43,345 nt of DNA from Parcubacteria group bacterium (GTDB taxonomy: Bacteria > Patescibacteriota > Minisyncoccia > Phycocordibacterales > Zambryskibacteraceae). Positions 13,526-19,166 of this stretch are shown piece by piece. A program made the translations under genes and the position numbers. The notes under the pieces are model-generated. The model had not been told where the DNA came from. It searched no databases and saw nothing but the letters and a program-made list of their open reading frames with translations. The DNA is taken from contig JAQBRN010000029.1 of assembly GCA_028286465.1 (NCBI GenBank), forward strand, positions 1 to 43,345. Reading direction: 5' to 3'. The number at the start of each line of letters is the position of its first letter. Position 1 is the first letter of the stretch.

Positions 13526-14819
13526 ATAACCTCACGCTCAAGACCTTTTCCAATTCTTCATACGCGACTTGATAATCAGACCAAGGAATCTTTCTATTAT
13601 TCGTGATCATGATGTAGGGATCGGTGCCCTTGCCCGTAATGAGCACGGCGTCGCCTGCGTTCGCCCGTGAGATGGCTTCATGGATGGCCGCGCGCCTGTC
13701 CATGATGACGGTCGGAGTGTGGATCTTGATGCCGTCGACCATTTCGTTAATGATCGCGTCGGGATCTTCGTCATACGGATCTTCGTTCGTCAGAATTATT
13801 TCTGAAGCGAAGGTGTCTGCGACGCGCGCCATCTCGGGCCTTTTCCATTTGTCCCTTCCGCCGCCGGTGTTCCCTAAGACCGCGATGATGCGCTGCGTCG
13901 AGAAGGTCTTATAAAGTTCGGTCAGAGATCCCGAAGTATGCGCGTAGTCGACGACGACGTCGAAGGTCTGCTTCGCGAAGAGCGGGTGCTCTTTAGTGAG
14001 CTTCACGAATTCGACGCGGCCTTTGATAAGAGAAAGCTTTTCGAGTCCTTCCTTTATAGCGAGCGGCGTGATGCCGAAGGCGTCCGCGCAGGTCGCTCCG
14101 GCGATGCAGTTATACATATTGAAGATGCCTCGAAGCGGGGAGTTGATCTCGGTGTTCTTCCAGGTGAATTGGATGCCGTCTGGCTTCACCACATGCGGTT
14201 CGCCGTCTGAGAGCGTATACGGGCGCTTCTCAAGAGCGTCGCAGGCGAGGAAGTGGATCGACTCCGGGTCGTCCGCGTTCGCGACGATGATGCTCCTATC
14301 CTTCACTCGTGTGCACAGGGTCTCCGTCAGGGCGAGTTTCGCTTTTCTGTAATTCTCGAACGAGCCGTGCGACTCGATGTGTTCGGGGGTGAGGTTCGTG
14401 AAGATGAGCGCGTCGAGATAGACGTACTTGTGGCGGTACTGCTTGGCCGCTTCGGATGAAAGTTCGAGAATGGCTATGTCGCAGCCGGCAGACAAGCCCT
14501 TCCTCAGCATGCTTTGAATGAAGAAGCGTCCGGGGATCGTCATCTTCCTTGAGTTCGGAATAGACGTCTCGTTTATTTTCCAGCGGATGGTGTTCAGAAG
14601 CACGGTCTTGTGCCCGGCGGCCTCGAAGATGGCGTTGACGATCTCGGTCGTCGAGGTCTTGCCCTTGGTGCCTGTGACGGCGATGACCGTAAGTTTCTTC
14701 GAAGGGAAGCGATAGATGAGTGCTCCAAGAAATGCGAGCGAGTAATGATACAAAGGATTGAGCGCATTGAAGAGGCGCCTCGGGATGAACTTTTTTATGA
14801 ATTTCAGGAAGTCGTCCAT
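13524..14819 (-). CDS. murE: UDP-N-acetylmuramyl-tripeptide synthetase (MurE-type Mur ligase)
   Basis: Mur ligases add amino acids to UDP-MurNAc in peptidoglycan synthesis; MurE adds the third residue. The P-loop is VTGTKGKTST (about residues 46-55), the central domain has LELSSEA and TNLTPEHIESHGS, and the C-terminal domain has DYAHTSGSL, GNTGGGRDKWKRP and TNEDPYDEDP at the position of the MurE DNPR motif. The changed motif means the third amino acid cannot be predicted. I use the ATG at 14819 (431 aa) because longer frames run into ruvA. The short N-terminal domain makes it smaller than E. coli MurE. It follows ruvA by 14 bases. Confidence 0.88.
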   Translation of the reverse strand: MDDFLKFIKKFIPRRLFNALNPLYHYSLAFLGALIYRFPSKKLTVIAVTGTKGKTSTTEIVNAIFEAAGHKTVLLNTIRWKINETSIPNSRKMTIPGRFFIQSMLRKGLSAGCDIAILELSSEAAKQYRHKYVYLDALIFTNLTPEHIESHGSFENYRKAKLALTETLCTRVKDRSIIVANADDPESIHFLACDALEKRPYTLSDGEPHVVKPDGIQFTWKNTEINSPLRGIFNMYNCIAGATCADAFGITPLAIKEGLEKLSLIKGRVEFVKLTKEHPLFAKQTFDVVVDYAHTSGSLTELYKTFSTQRIIAVLGNTGGGRDKWKRPEMARVADTFASEIILTNEDPYDEDPDAIINEMVDGIKIHTPTVIMDRRAAIHEAISRANAGDAVLITGKGTDPYIMITNNRKIPWSDYQVAYEELEKVLSVRL

Positions 14820-14833
14820 GCAGTGTCGTTCTC

Positions 14834-15412
14834 TTAGTTTCTCTGATCCGAGAGTAGTTTCAGGGCATATTTCACGCGTTCGCCCGTGCCTTCGAGTTCC
14901 TTCGGAATCTTTTTCAGTACATCGCGCGCATCGCGCTCTTCGTAGCCGAGTGAGAGAAGGGCTTCCAAGACATCGCCCGCACCCTTCGGCGCGTGTTCGA
15001 GATCGGCTGCGGTCGTGACGAGCTTGTCCTTCAATTCCATGACGATCTTCTCGGCGTTCCTCTTGCCGATGCCCGAGACCTTGGTGAGGTACGACGTATC
15101 CTCTGTGGCCACGGCCTGGCGGAGCATTTCGGGCGTGGCCACATTCAATATGCCGAGGGCCGTCTTCGGACCTATCCCTGAGATGCATATAAGGAGCTCG
15201 AAGAGGGCGAGGGTATCCCTCTCGATGAAGCCATAAAGATCAAGAGCGTTTTCCCTCACGGCGAGGTAGGTCCAGAGGGAGATGGACTCATTAAGAGCGG
15301 CATCGAGGACGGTGTCGGTCGTCGAGAAGACCTTATATCCGACGCCTCCCACATCGACGATCATGAGGGTGAGATCCTTGTGGCGGACGGTGCCCTGAAT
15401 TGCGCCTATCAT
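14834..15412 (-). CDS. ruvA: Holliday junction DNA helicase subunit RuvA
   Basis: RuvA binds four-way junctions and loads RuvB. The 192-aa protein has the N-terminal OB fold (MIGAIQGTVRHKD, VGGVGYKVF), two helix-hairpin-helix motifs (ISGIGPKTALGIL and VSGIGKRNAEKIV, about 78-90 and 112-125) and the C-terminal domain III (DVLEALLSLGYEERDARDVL). TATCAT lies exactly 6 bases before the ATG, so the transcript appears leaderless. It diverges from rpsT, sharing the promoter core at 15419-15428, and is followed by murE on the same strand. Confidence 0.97.
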   Translation of the reverse strand: MIGAIQGTVRHKDLTLMIVDVGGVGYKVFSTTDTVLDAALNESISLWTYLAVRENALDLYGFIERDTLALFELLICISGIGPKTALGILNVATPEMLRQAVATEDTSYLTKVSGIGKRNAEKIVMELKDKLVTTAADLEHAPKGAGDVLEALLSLGYEERDARDVLKKIPKELEGTGERVKYALKLLSDQRN

Positions 15413-15418
15413 GCCGGT

Positions 15419-15428
15419 ATGATAGCAT
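15419..15428 (+). promoter_or_regulatory. Bidirectional leaderless promoter core ATGATAGCAT (ruvA / rpsT)
   Basis: Minus-strand TATCAT (15419-15424) serves ruvA and plus-strand TAGCAT (15423-15428, preceded by TGA) serves rpsT, each 6 bases from its ATG. The 10-mer is identical to that at 10402-10411. Confidence 0.65.
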
Positions 15429-15434
15429 GCCTAC

Positions 15435-15704
15435 ATGCCAATAACCCGTTCAGCCAAGAAGGCTCTCCGTGCGTCAGACAGGAAGCGCGTCTTCAATCTT
15501 GCCCGCGCAGGCAAGGTCTCGAAGTCGGTCAAGACCCTGAAGAAGTTCGTTGCCGAAGGCAAGAAGAAGGAAGCTCTCGCCGAGCTTCGTAATGTCCAAA
15601 AGGCCCTCGACAAGGCAGTGAAGGGGAAGACCATTCTCAAGAACGCCGCTTCGAGAAAGAAATCACGCCTCTCGGCCATGGTGAAGAAGATCGAATCGAA
15701 ATAA
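15435..15704 (+). CDS. rpsT: Small ribosomal subunit protein bS20
   Basis: An 89-aa, highly basic protein with the S20 pattern: MPITRSAKKALRASDRKR at the N-terminus, the KTLKKFVAEGKKKEALAEL helix and a final ASRKKSRLSAMVKKI segment. S20 binds 16S rRNA early in assembly of the small subunit. There is no Shine-Dalgarno; TAGCAT is 6 bases before the ATG. A strong terminator follows, so it is monocistronic. Confidence 0.96.
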   Translation: MPITRSAKKALRASDRKRVFNLARAGKVSKSVKTLKKFVAEGKKKEALAELRNVQKALDKAVKGKTILKNAASRKKSRLSAMVKKIESK

Positions 15705-15711
15705 ACGAAAC

Positions 15712-15735
15712 CTCCCGGACTCCCGGGAGTTTTTG
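15712..15735 (+). terminator. Terminator of rpsT
   Basis: CTCCCGG (15712-15718) pairs with CCGGGAG (15723-15729), followed by TTTTT. Confidence 0.9.
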
Positions 15736-15770
15736 TAGAAGCGGGTCAAATATGATAGCTTGTAGGCGAC

Positions 15771-15842
15771 GTCCTTATAGTTTAATGGATAGAACTCCAG
15801 ATTGCGGATCTGGTAATCCAGGTTCGATTCCTGGTAAGGGCA
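15771..15842 (+). tRNA. tRNA-Arg (anticodon GCG)
   Basis: The acceptor GTCCTTA/TAAGGGC closes the cloverleaf. The anticodon stem CCAGA/TCTGG holds the loop TTGCGGA, giving GCG, which reads CGC and CGU. The T-arm is normal (GGTTCGATTCC). No CCA is encoded. Most bacteria encode ACG here and deaminate it to ICG. Confidence 0.9.
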
Positions 15843-15870
15843 CCTAAAGAGTTATTGTGCCATCTCGAAA

Positions 15871-15895
15871 AAGCCTAGCGTTTGCTGGGTTTTTT
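15871..15895 (+). terminator. Terminator downstream of tRNA-Arg
   Basis: AAGCCTAGC (15871-15879) pairs with GCTGGGTTT (15884-15892, two G-T pairs), followed by TTT. Confidence 0.75.
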
Positions 15896-15916
15896 CGCCT
15901 TAACTCTTGATGAAGA

Positions 15917-15974
15917 GCTCGGGTACCCCGGTGGATATCGAACCACCACGTGTTTCAGACGAAGATCTGCGAAT
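15917..15974 (-). other. Degenerate tRNA-like segment
   Basis: Read on the minus strand, this segment has a T-arm-like GGTGG...CCACC around TTCGATAT and an anticodon-arm-like CAGA...TCTG, in tRNA order. The T-loop has 8 bases, the anticodon loop 6, and there is no matching 5' half or D-arm. It may be a decayed tRNA fragment at the edge of the accessory block. It is not a working tRNA. Confidence 0.25.
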
Positions 15975-16048
15975 TGATTGATGCGATGCCGATGACGTGG
16001 CCGCATACCAATCCTATGATTGCGCCCAAGTATCCTGAAGGCGGTCAA

Positions 16049-16264
16049 TCATGCCGGAGGAGGATCGAAGTCTGAATCCTCGAGACTGACGATCCCTTTG
16101 CCTGGTATCCAGCTCCCATCTCTCAAGCATTCCTCGAGCGCTTCGATGAGAAGCTCTGCGCATTCCTGCCTTGCGAACTCGAGAGCTTCTGCCTCTTCAG
16201 ATGTAAACAATGACTCATCCCGAGGCCCGTCTGATCTCAGCTTGCTTTCGTTTGGATAGGGCAT
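16049..16264 (-). CDS. Small acidic hypothetical protein (71 aa)
   Basis: I do not recognise a family. The protein is strongly acidic with a predicted central helix (SEEAEALEFARQECAELLIEALEECL) and a short polar tail. TAATGT, preceded by TGG, lies 6 bases before the ATG, fitting the leaderless rule. It diverges from the HEPN-type gene at 16300, with 35 bases between starts. A small acidic partner beside a HEPN RNase-like protein recalls toxin-antitoxin layouts, but the divergent orientation is not typical of them. Confidence 0.55.
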   Translation of the reverse strand: MPYPNESKLRSDGPRDESLFTSEEAEALEFARQECAELLIEALEECLRDGSWIPGKGIVSLEDSDFDPPPA

Positions 16265-16299
16265 CAGGAGACATTACCAAGAAATGCTATGATGTCGCT

Positions 16300-17283
16300 G
16301 TGAAAAAGAATAAGTACTTGGTTGGGATAAGGATTGAGGGAGCCCTTCAGGCATACGAAGAGACAGTTTTCGAGTTTCGTGATTCAAAAATCAGGCTTGA
16401 ATTTGGCAACCAATCGCAGGGCCACTTCAAAGCCTACGTTTCAGTAGAAGCTGAACGTGCTGTGGTCGCGATGAACCGGACAAACGAGTTGATTGCCGAG
16501 TTTCTCGATATGATGTCTTTTGCCACCAGCTGTTCTCTTGCCGCTCTGGAGTTTTTTCTGATCCTCAAGGCAGAACCGGGATCGGTGGAACGAATGGTTC
16601 TCAGGCAGATCTCAGAAAATAAGACAGACGACATCTATATCAGGACAGATGTAGAAGTAGCGGCGATCACTCAGATGCTCAACGCTGCCGAATCCAACGC
16701 GGATTACGGTCTGTCTCTTCGTTGGCTGAGATTTGGCTATAGAGCACGGACCTTCGTGGAGCAATACACCTATTATTGGCTCGCCTTTGAGCGACTACTT
16801 GGCGAAACCCAGATTGAAAGAGAGTGCCCCCACTGCCAAAAAATGTTGCCGTCGTATCCCAGTGTGGATTGGAAGAAAGCTCAGGAGATCTTCTCTACCT
16901 ACGACAGTAGCGTCGATAAGAAGTATTTTACAGAGAAGATCCTGAAGGCCAGACATAGAATATTCCATGGGGCAAAACTGGATGCCGAGTTCTACGGGCT
17001 GTTGGCTGAGATATCTCCGAAGGTTCAGAACGTGGTAGAAATGCTACTGAGTGAAAAACACAAACCGACGAGTCGTATTGGCCTCGACCGTCCCAACCAA
17101 CCTAGCCGACCGAATAACAACATAGGTTTCTACAAATTTACCACTAAATCATCCTCTGATGATTTTGCGATGGACTATCCAACCGATGAGTGGCTCAGTG
17201 ATTTCTTGTTATCGAATGAGGCCACAGACACAGCAACTGGTATAGAGCTTCTGTCTTTCGAGGAATACTCTGAGAAGTGGTAG
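16300..17283 (+). CDS. HEPN-domain (Apea-type) protein, putative RNase
   Basis: The 327-aa protein has a C-terminal helical region with RHRIFHG (218-224), which fits the R-x4-H active-site pattern of HEPN RNases and the 'R..i.HG' signature of the Apea-HEPN type. Upstream of it lies an all-alpha segment (WLRFGYRARTFVEQYTYYWLAFERLLGE) and one CPHC (176-179). The N-terminal 100 residues are alpha/beta with no recognised domain, and the last 60 are polar and low-complexity (NQPSRPNNN). I chose GTG at 16300 because TATGAT (16288-16293, preceded by TGC) lies exactly 6 bases upstream. An ATG at 16210 would overlap the divergent gene. HEPN proteins are frequent in anti-phage and toxin systems. Codon use is less biased than in core neighbours, suggesting transfer. 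Confidence 0.7.
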   Translation: MKKNKYLVGIRIEGALQAYEETVFEFRDSKIRLEFGNQSQGHFKAYVSVEAERAVVAMNRTNELIAEFLDMMSFATSCSLAALEFFLILKAEPGSVERMVLRQISENKTDDIYIRTDVEVAAITQMLNAAESNADYGLSLRWLRFGYRARTFVEQYTYYWLAFERLLGETQIERECPHCQKMLPSYPSVDWKKAQEIFSTYDSSVDKKYFTEKILKARHRIFHGAKLDAEFYGLLAEISPKVQNVVEMLLSEKHKPTSRIGLDRPNQPSRPNNNIGFYKFTTKSSSDDFAMDYPTDEWLSDFLLSNEATDTATGIELLSFEEYSEKW

Positions 17284-17288
17284 TAGCG

Positions 17289-17318
17289 AAGGTGGGCCGC
17301 CTGTCGGCCCACCTTTTT
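17289..17318 (+). terminator. Terminator of the HEPN-type gene
   Basis: An 11-bp stem AAGGTGGGCCG / CGGCCCACCTT (17289-17299 and 17305-17315) is followed by TTT. Confidence 0.9.
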
Positions 17319-17372
17319 CATACCCGGCATGATCTGCCCTCCTCTTAAGACCAAACCAATAAGAGACAATAC

Positions 17373-17495
17373 CTACGCGGCCGCATCCACATCGGCCTCT
17401 CCAGGATCGTCCTTCATCTCGCGGTATAATGCGATGACCTCTTCGAAGTATTCGTATAGCTGGTTCGAGCTAATTCCACTGAGGGGCACCAACAT
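17373..17495 (-). CDS. Possible 40-aa acidic small protein or gene remnant
   Basis: The 350-base gap between the HEPN terminator and the HTH gene contains this short minus-strand frame. Its translation is protein-like: a hydrophobic start (MLVPLSG), a helix NQLYEYFEEVIALYREM and an acidic tail DDPGEADVDAAA. TACTTT lies 6 bases before the ATG. The same frame stays open for nine codons upstream to a TAG, so it could also be the tail of a truncated gene. A plus-strand 58-codon frame over the same bases looks less protein-like. Confidence 0.4.
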   Translation of the reverse strand: MLVPLSGISSNQLYEYFEEVIALYREMKDDPGEADVDAAA

Positions 17496-17524
17496 AGGGA
17501 TAAAGTAGTCCGCGTTTGCATCCT

Positions 17525-17554
17525 AGAAAAAGCTCTCAACAGAGAGCTTTTTCT
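17525..17554 (+). terminator. Bidirectional hairpin terminator
   Basis: A perfect 13-bp stem AGAAAAAGCTCTC / GAGAGCTTTTTCT (17525-17537 and 17542-17554) works in either direction. It isolates the HTH gene from upstream transcription. Confidence 0.8.
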
Positions 17555-17573
17555 AATTTTAGGATCGAACCTT

Positions 17574-17602
17574 TTGAAATGACAGGTGCGCTGTGATAGG
17601 GT
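17574..17602 (+). promoter_or_regulatory. Extended -10 promoter of the HTH gene
   Basis: TTGAAA (17574-17579), a 17-base spacer, then TAGGGT (17597-17602) preceded by TGA. Confidence 0.7.
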
Positions 17603-17634
17603 AGCGCGAGAAGCCAGCCATCCCAGAGCAACGC

Positions 17635-18072
17635 ATGCCCAGAACAAAAGATCCGAAGCATGAAGGAAGACTCAAGATTCTCAAGAGACTGCTGAACGCA
17701 GAATTAGCGAAGGCAAAGGAACAGGGAACCGTTTGGTCTAGCGAGAGTCTTGCGGAAGCACTCGGCAATGTGACGCCTCCTGCTATTGCGGCTTGGCGGC
17801 AAGGGCGCCGCGCACCAAAGCCGCCGACCATCCGCAAGCTCGGTGAGATCTTTTATCCCAACGACATTGCGGCTTGTGAGGAGTTCGTCACGGCAATGAT
17901 GCAAGCACGCGAAGGCGAGGCATTGCCGACACAGCCGGAAACGGGTGCGAAAAGATTCCTTACCTATCGACCCGATAACAACGGCGACGCGATCGTGCAG
18001 TTCGCTGGGTTCGAACGGGTGCAGATCGAGGAAGTGAACGACACAGTGACGATTCGATTTCGTCGCCAGTAG
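17635..18072 (+). CDS. Helix-turn-helix domain protein, putative regulator
   Basis: The 145-aa protein begins with a basic segment (MPRTKDPKHEGRLKILKRL), then a region that fits an XRE-like helix-turn-helix: WSSESLAEALGNVTPPAIAAWRQGRRAPKPPTIRKLGEIF (about residues 34-73), where the second helix would read DNA. The C-terminal half is polar, ending in a short beta-rich stretch (VQIEEVNDTVTIRFRR). It could be a repressor or a phage-type regulator. The ribosome-binding site is weak (AGAGC). Own promoter and terminator; it lies next to the HEPN-type gene, so a link between them is possible but unproved. Confidence 0.75.
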   Translation: MPRTKDPKHEGRLKILKRLLNAELAKAKEQGTVWSSESLAEALGNVTPPAIAAWRQGRRAPKPPTIRKLGEIFYPNDIAACEEFVTAMMQAREGEALPTQPETGAKRFLTYRPDNNGDAIVQFAGFERVQIEEVNDTVTIRFRRQ

Positions 18073-18094
18073 TACCTGTTGGCAAACAATGGAG

Positions 18095-18119
18095 AGCATC
18101 TCAAACGAGGTGCTTTTTT
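18095..18119 (+). terminator. Terminator of the HTH gene
   Basis: AGCATCTC (18095-18102) pairs with GAGGTGCT (18107-18114), followed by TTTTT. Confidence 0.85.
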
Positions 18120-18146
18120 CATACTTTATGAGCACCAATACAAAAT

Positions 18147-18170
18147 AAAAAGCACCAGCGAACCGGTGCT
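18147..18170 (-). terminator. Minus-strand terminator of the 18170-18448 gene
   Basis: GGTGCT / AGCACC (18165-18170 with 18151-18156), with a T-run on the minus strand. Confidence 0.7.
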
Positions 18171-18448
18171 TATCTGAGCCAGTGAGGAAGAAGCTCGTCC
18201 TCTTGCCGTTCCTTGTCGCGTGCGTTTTTCAGAATCTCTGCCGCTGCATCCGGCTTGCCCGGCGGATATTCGTACTTCACCCCGCAGCCTTGGCAGTAGA
18301 ACGAGGTGACCGAAAGATGGTAGTGACTCTTCGAGCCTGGTCCTAGAGGTATGAGCTCCATGGGAGTTTGCGTAACAGATTCCAATCGTGCGACGACCAT
18401 GTCGGCCTTGCACACCGCGCACGACACTTCCGTGTTGATCGTTTCCAT
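18170..18448 (-). CDS. Small zinc-ribbon protein (92 aa)
   Basis: Two CxxC pairs, CAVC (about 10-13) and CQGC (about 53-56), make a likely zinc ribbon. The segment between them is beta-rich (VTQTPMELIPLGPG), and the C-terminus is a charged helix (AAEILKNARDKERQEDELL). I do not recognise a family. I chose the ATG at 18448 because GGAGG lies 4 bases upstream; longer frames run through the promoter. Promoter and terminator flank the gene, so it is a cassette. The role is unknown. Confidence 0.7.
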   Translation of the reverse strand: METINTEVSCAVCKADMVVARLESVTQTPMELIPLGPGSKSHYHLSVTSFYCQGCGVKYEYPPGKPDAAAEILKNARDKERQEDELLPHWLR

Positions 18449-18474
18449 TATTCCTCCGGTTCGGATCTTCACCA

Positions 18475-18502
18475 AGCCTACCCGCTTTATGAAAAAGAGC
18501 AA
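18475..18502 (-). promoter_or_regulatory. Promoter of the 18170-18448 gene
   Basis: On the minus strand TTGCTC (18497-18502), a 16-base spacer, then TAGGCT (18475-18480). Confidence 0.5.
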
Positions 18503-18505
18503 CAG

Positions 18506-18973
18506 CTAGAACCCGAAGTACTCAAGGATCTTCTCGACCAAAGAGGGCGAGAGGAAGGCTTCCGGAATCTCCTTCACGAGCATCTCACGAACGTGTTCGC
18601 CATCCATCTGTCCGAGCGGAATAATAATCAAAGGTACGAAGGTCTTCTGAGAACGAAGAATGATCTTCGGATGAGAGTGTTCCTCATCGACCCAGAAGGA
18701 GTGAAGGGTCGCATACGGATAGAGCACGTGTCCGCGCAGCACGCCGCGCTCGTCTATGACGACGTGCACCGTCTCGGGCGGACGGTTGATATATAAGGAG
18801 AGGGAAAAGACCGAAAGCAGAAGAAGGACGCCGAAGATGATGTTGCCGAAGATGATCGAGGCGATAGCGCCCGACACGGCGACGATGCCGACGGCCCAAT
18901 ACCAGTCGGCGCTCCGTTCCTTGTGCTCGTACTCATGAGCGTCCCATTCGATGCGAAAGGTCTGTTTTGCCAC
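18506..18973 (-). CDS. Conserved hypothetical membrane protein (155 aa)
   Basis: Two adjacent membrane helices span roughly residues 25-62 (WYWAVGIVAVSGAIASIIFG, then IIFGVLLLLSVFSLSLYI). They are preceded by a charged N-terminus and followed by a soluble domain of about 90 residues (VHVVIDERGVL, ILRSQKTFVPLIIIPL) that looks beta-rich, PH-like in pattern. I recall similar proteins from other Patescibacteria genomes but cannot name a family. The GTG at 18973 is preceded by TAGAAT (with TGA) exactly 6 bases upstream, so the mRNA appears leaderless. It lies just downstream of tRNA-Ser on the same strand. Confidence 0.75.
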   Translation of the reverse strand: MAKQTFRIEWDAHEYEHKERSADWYWAVGIVAVSGAIASIIFGNIIFGVLLLLSVFSLSLYINRPPETVHVVIDERGVLRGHVLYPYATLHSFWVDEEHSHPKIILRSQKTFVPLIIIPLGQMDGEHVREMLVKEIPEAFLSPSLVEKILEYFGF

Positions 18974-18996
18974 ATAGAAATTCTATCACACGTGTG

Positions 18997-19083
18997 CGGA
19001 GGAGGTGAGATTCGAACTCACGGTACCCTTTCGAGTACGACAGTTTTCAAGACTGTTGCCTTAAACCACTCGGCCACTCCTCC
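18997..19083 (-). tRNA. tRNA-Ser (anticodon TGA)
   Basis: The acceptor GGAGGAG/CTCCTCC closes a class II tRNA with a long variable arm. The anticodon stem ACAGT/ACTGT holds CTTGAAA, giving TGA. The discriminator is G, as expected for serine. No CCA is encoded. Confidence 0.95.
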
Positions 19084-19128
19084 AGTAGGCTTATCAAACC
19101 ATACGGAGAGCCGTTAATCAATCAATGT

Positions 19129-19157
19129 TTGCAAGCCCTATCCGTCTTCACTACAAT
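19129..19157 (+). promoter_or_regulatory. Promoter of the FAD oxidoreductase gene
   Basis: TTGCAA (19129-19134), a 17-base spacer, then TACAAT (19152-19157), 9 bases before the ATG. This predicts a leader of only about 2 bases. Confidence 0.65.
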
Positions 19158-19166
19158 TGGCAGACT

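Noticed and set aside
15917-15974. A functional tRNA on the minus strand
   Set aside because: T-loop and anticodon loop have wrong lengths, and there is no D-arm or acceptor partner. Listed only as a degenerate segment.
16210-16299. ATG at 16210 as the start of the HEPN-type gene
   Set aside because: It would overlap the divergent 71-aa gene by 55 bases and has no initiation signal, whereas GTG at 16300 has TATGAT 6 bases upstream.
17330-17505. 58-codon plus-strand frame (starts MICPPLKTKPIRDN)
   Set aside because: It is antisense to the more protein-like 40-codon frame and has no Shine-Dalgarno or -10 at the expected position.
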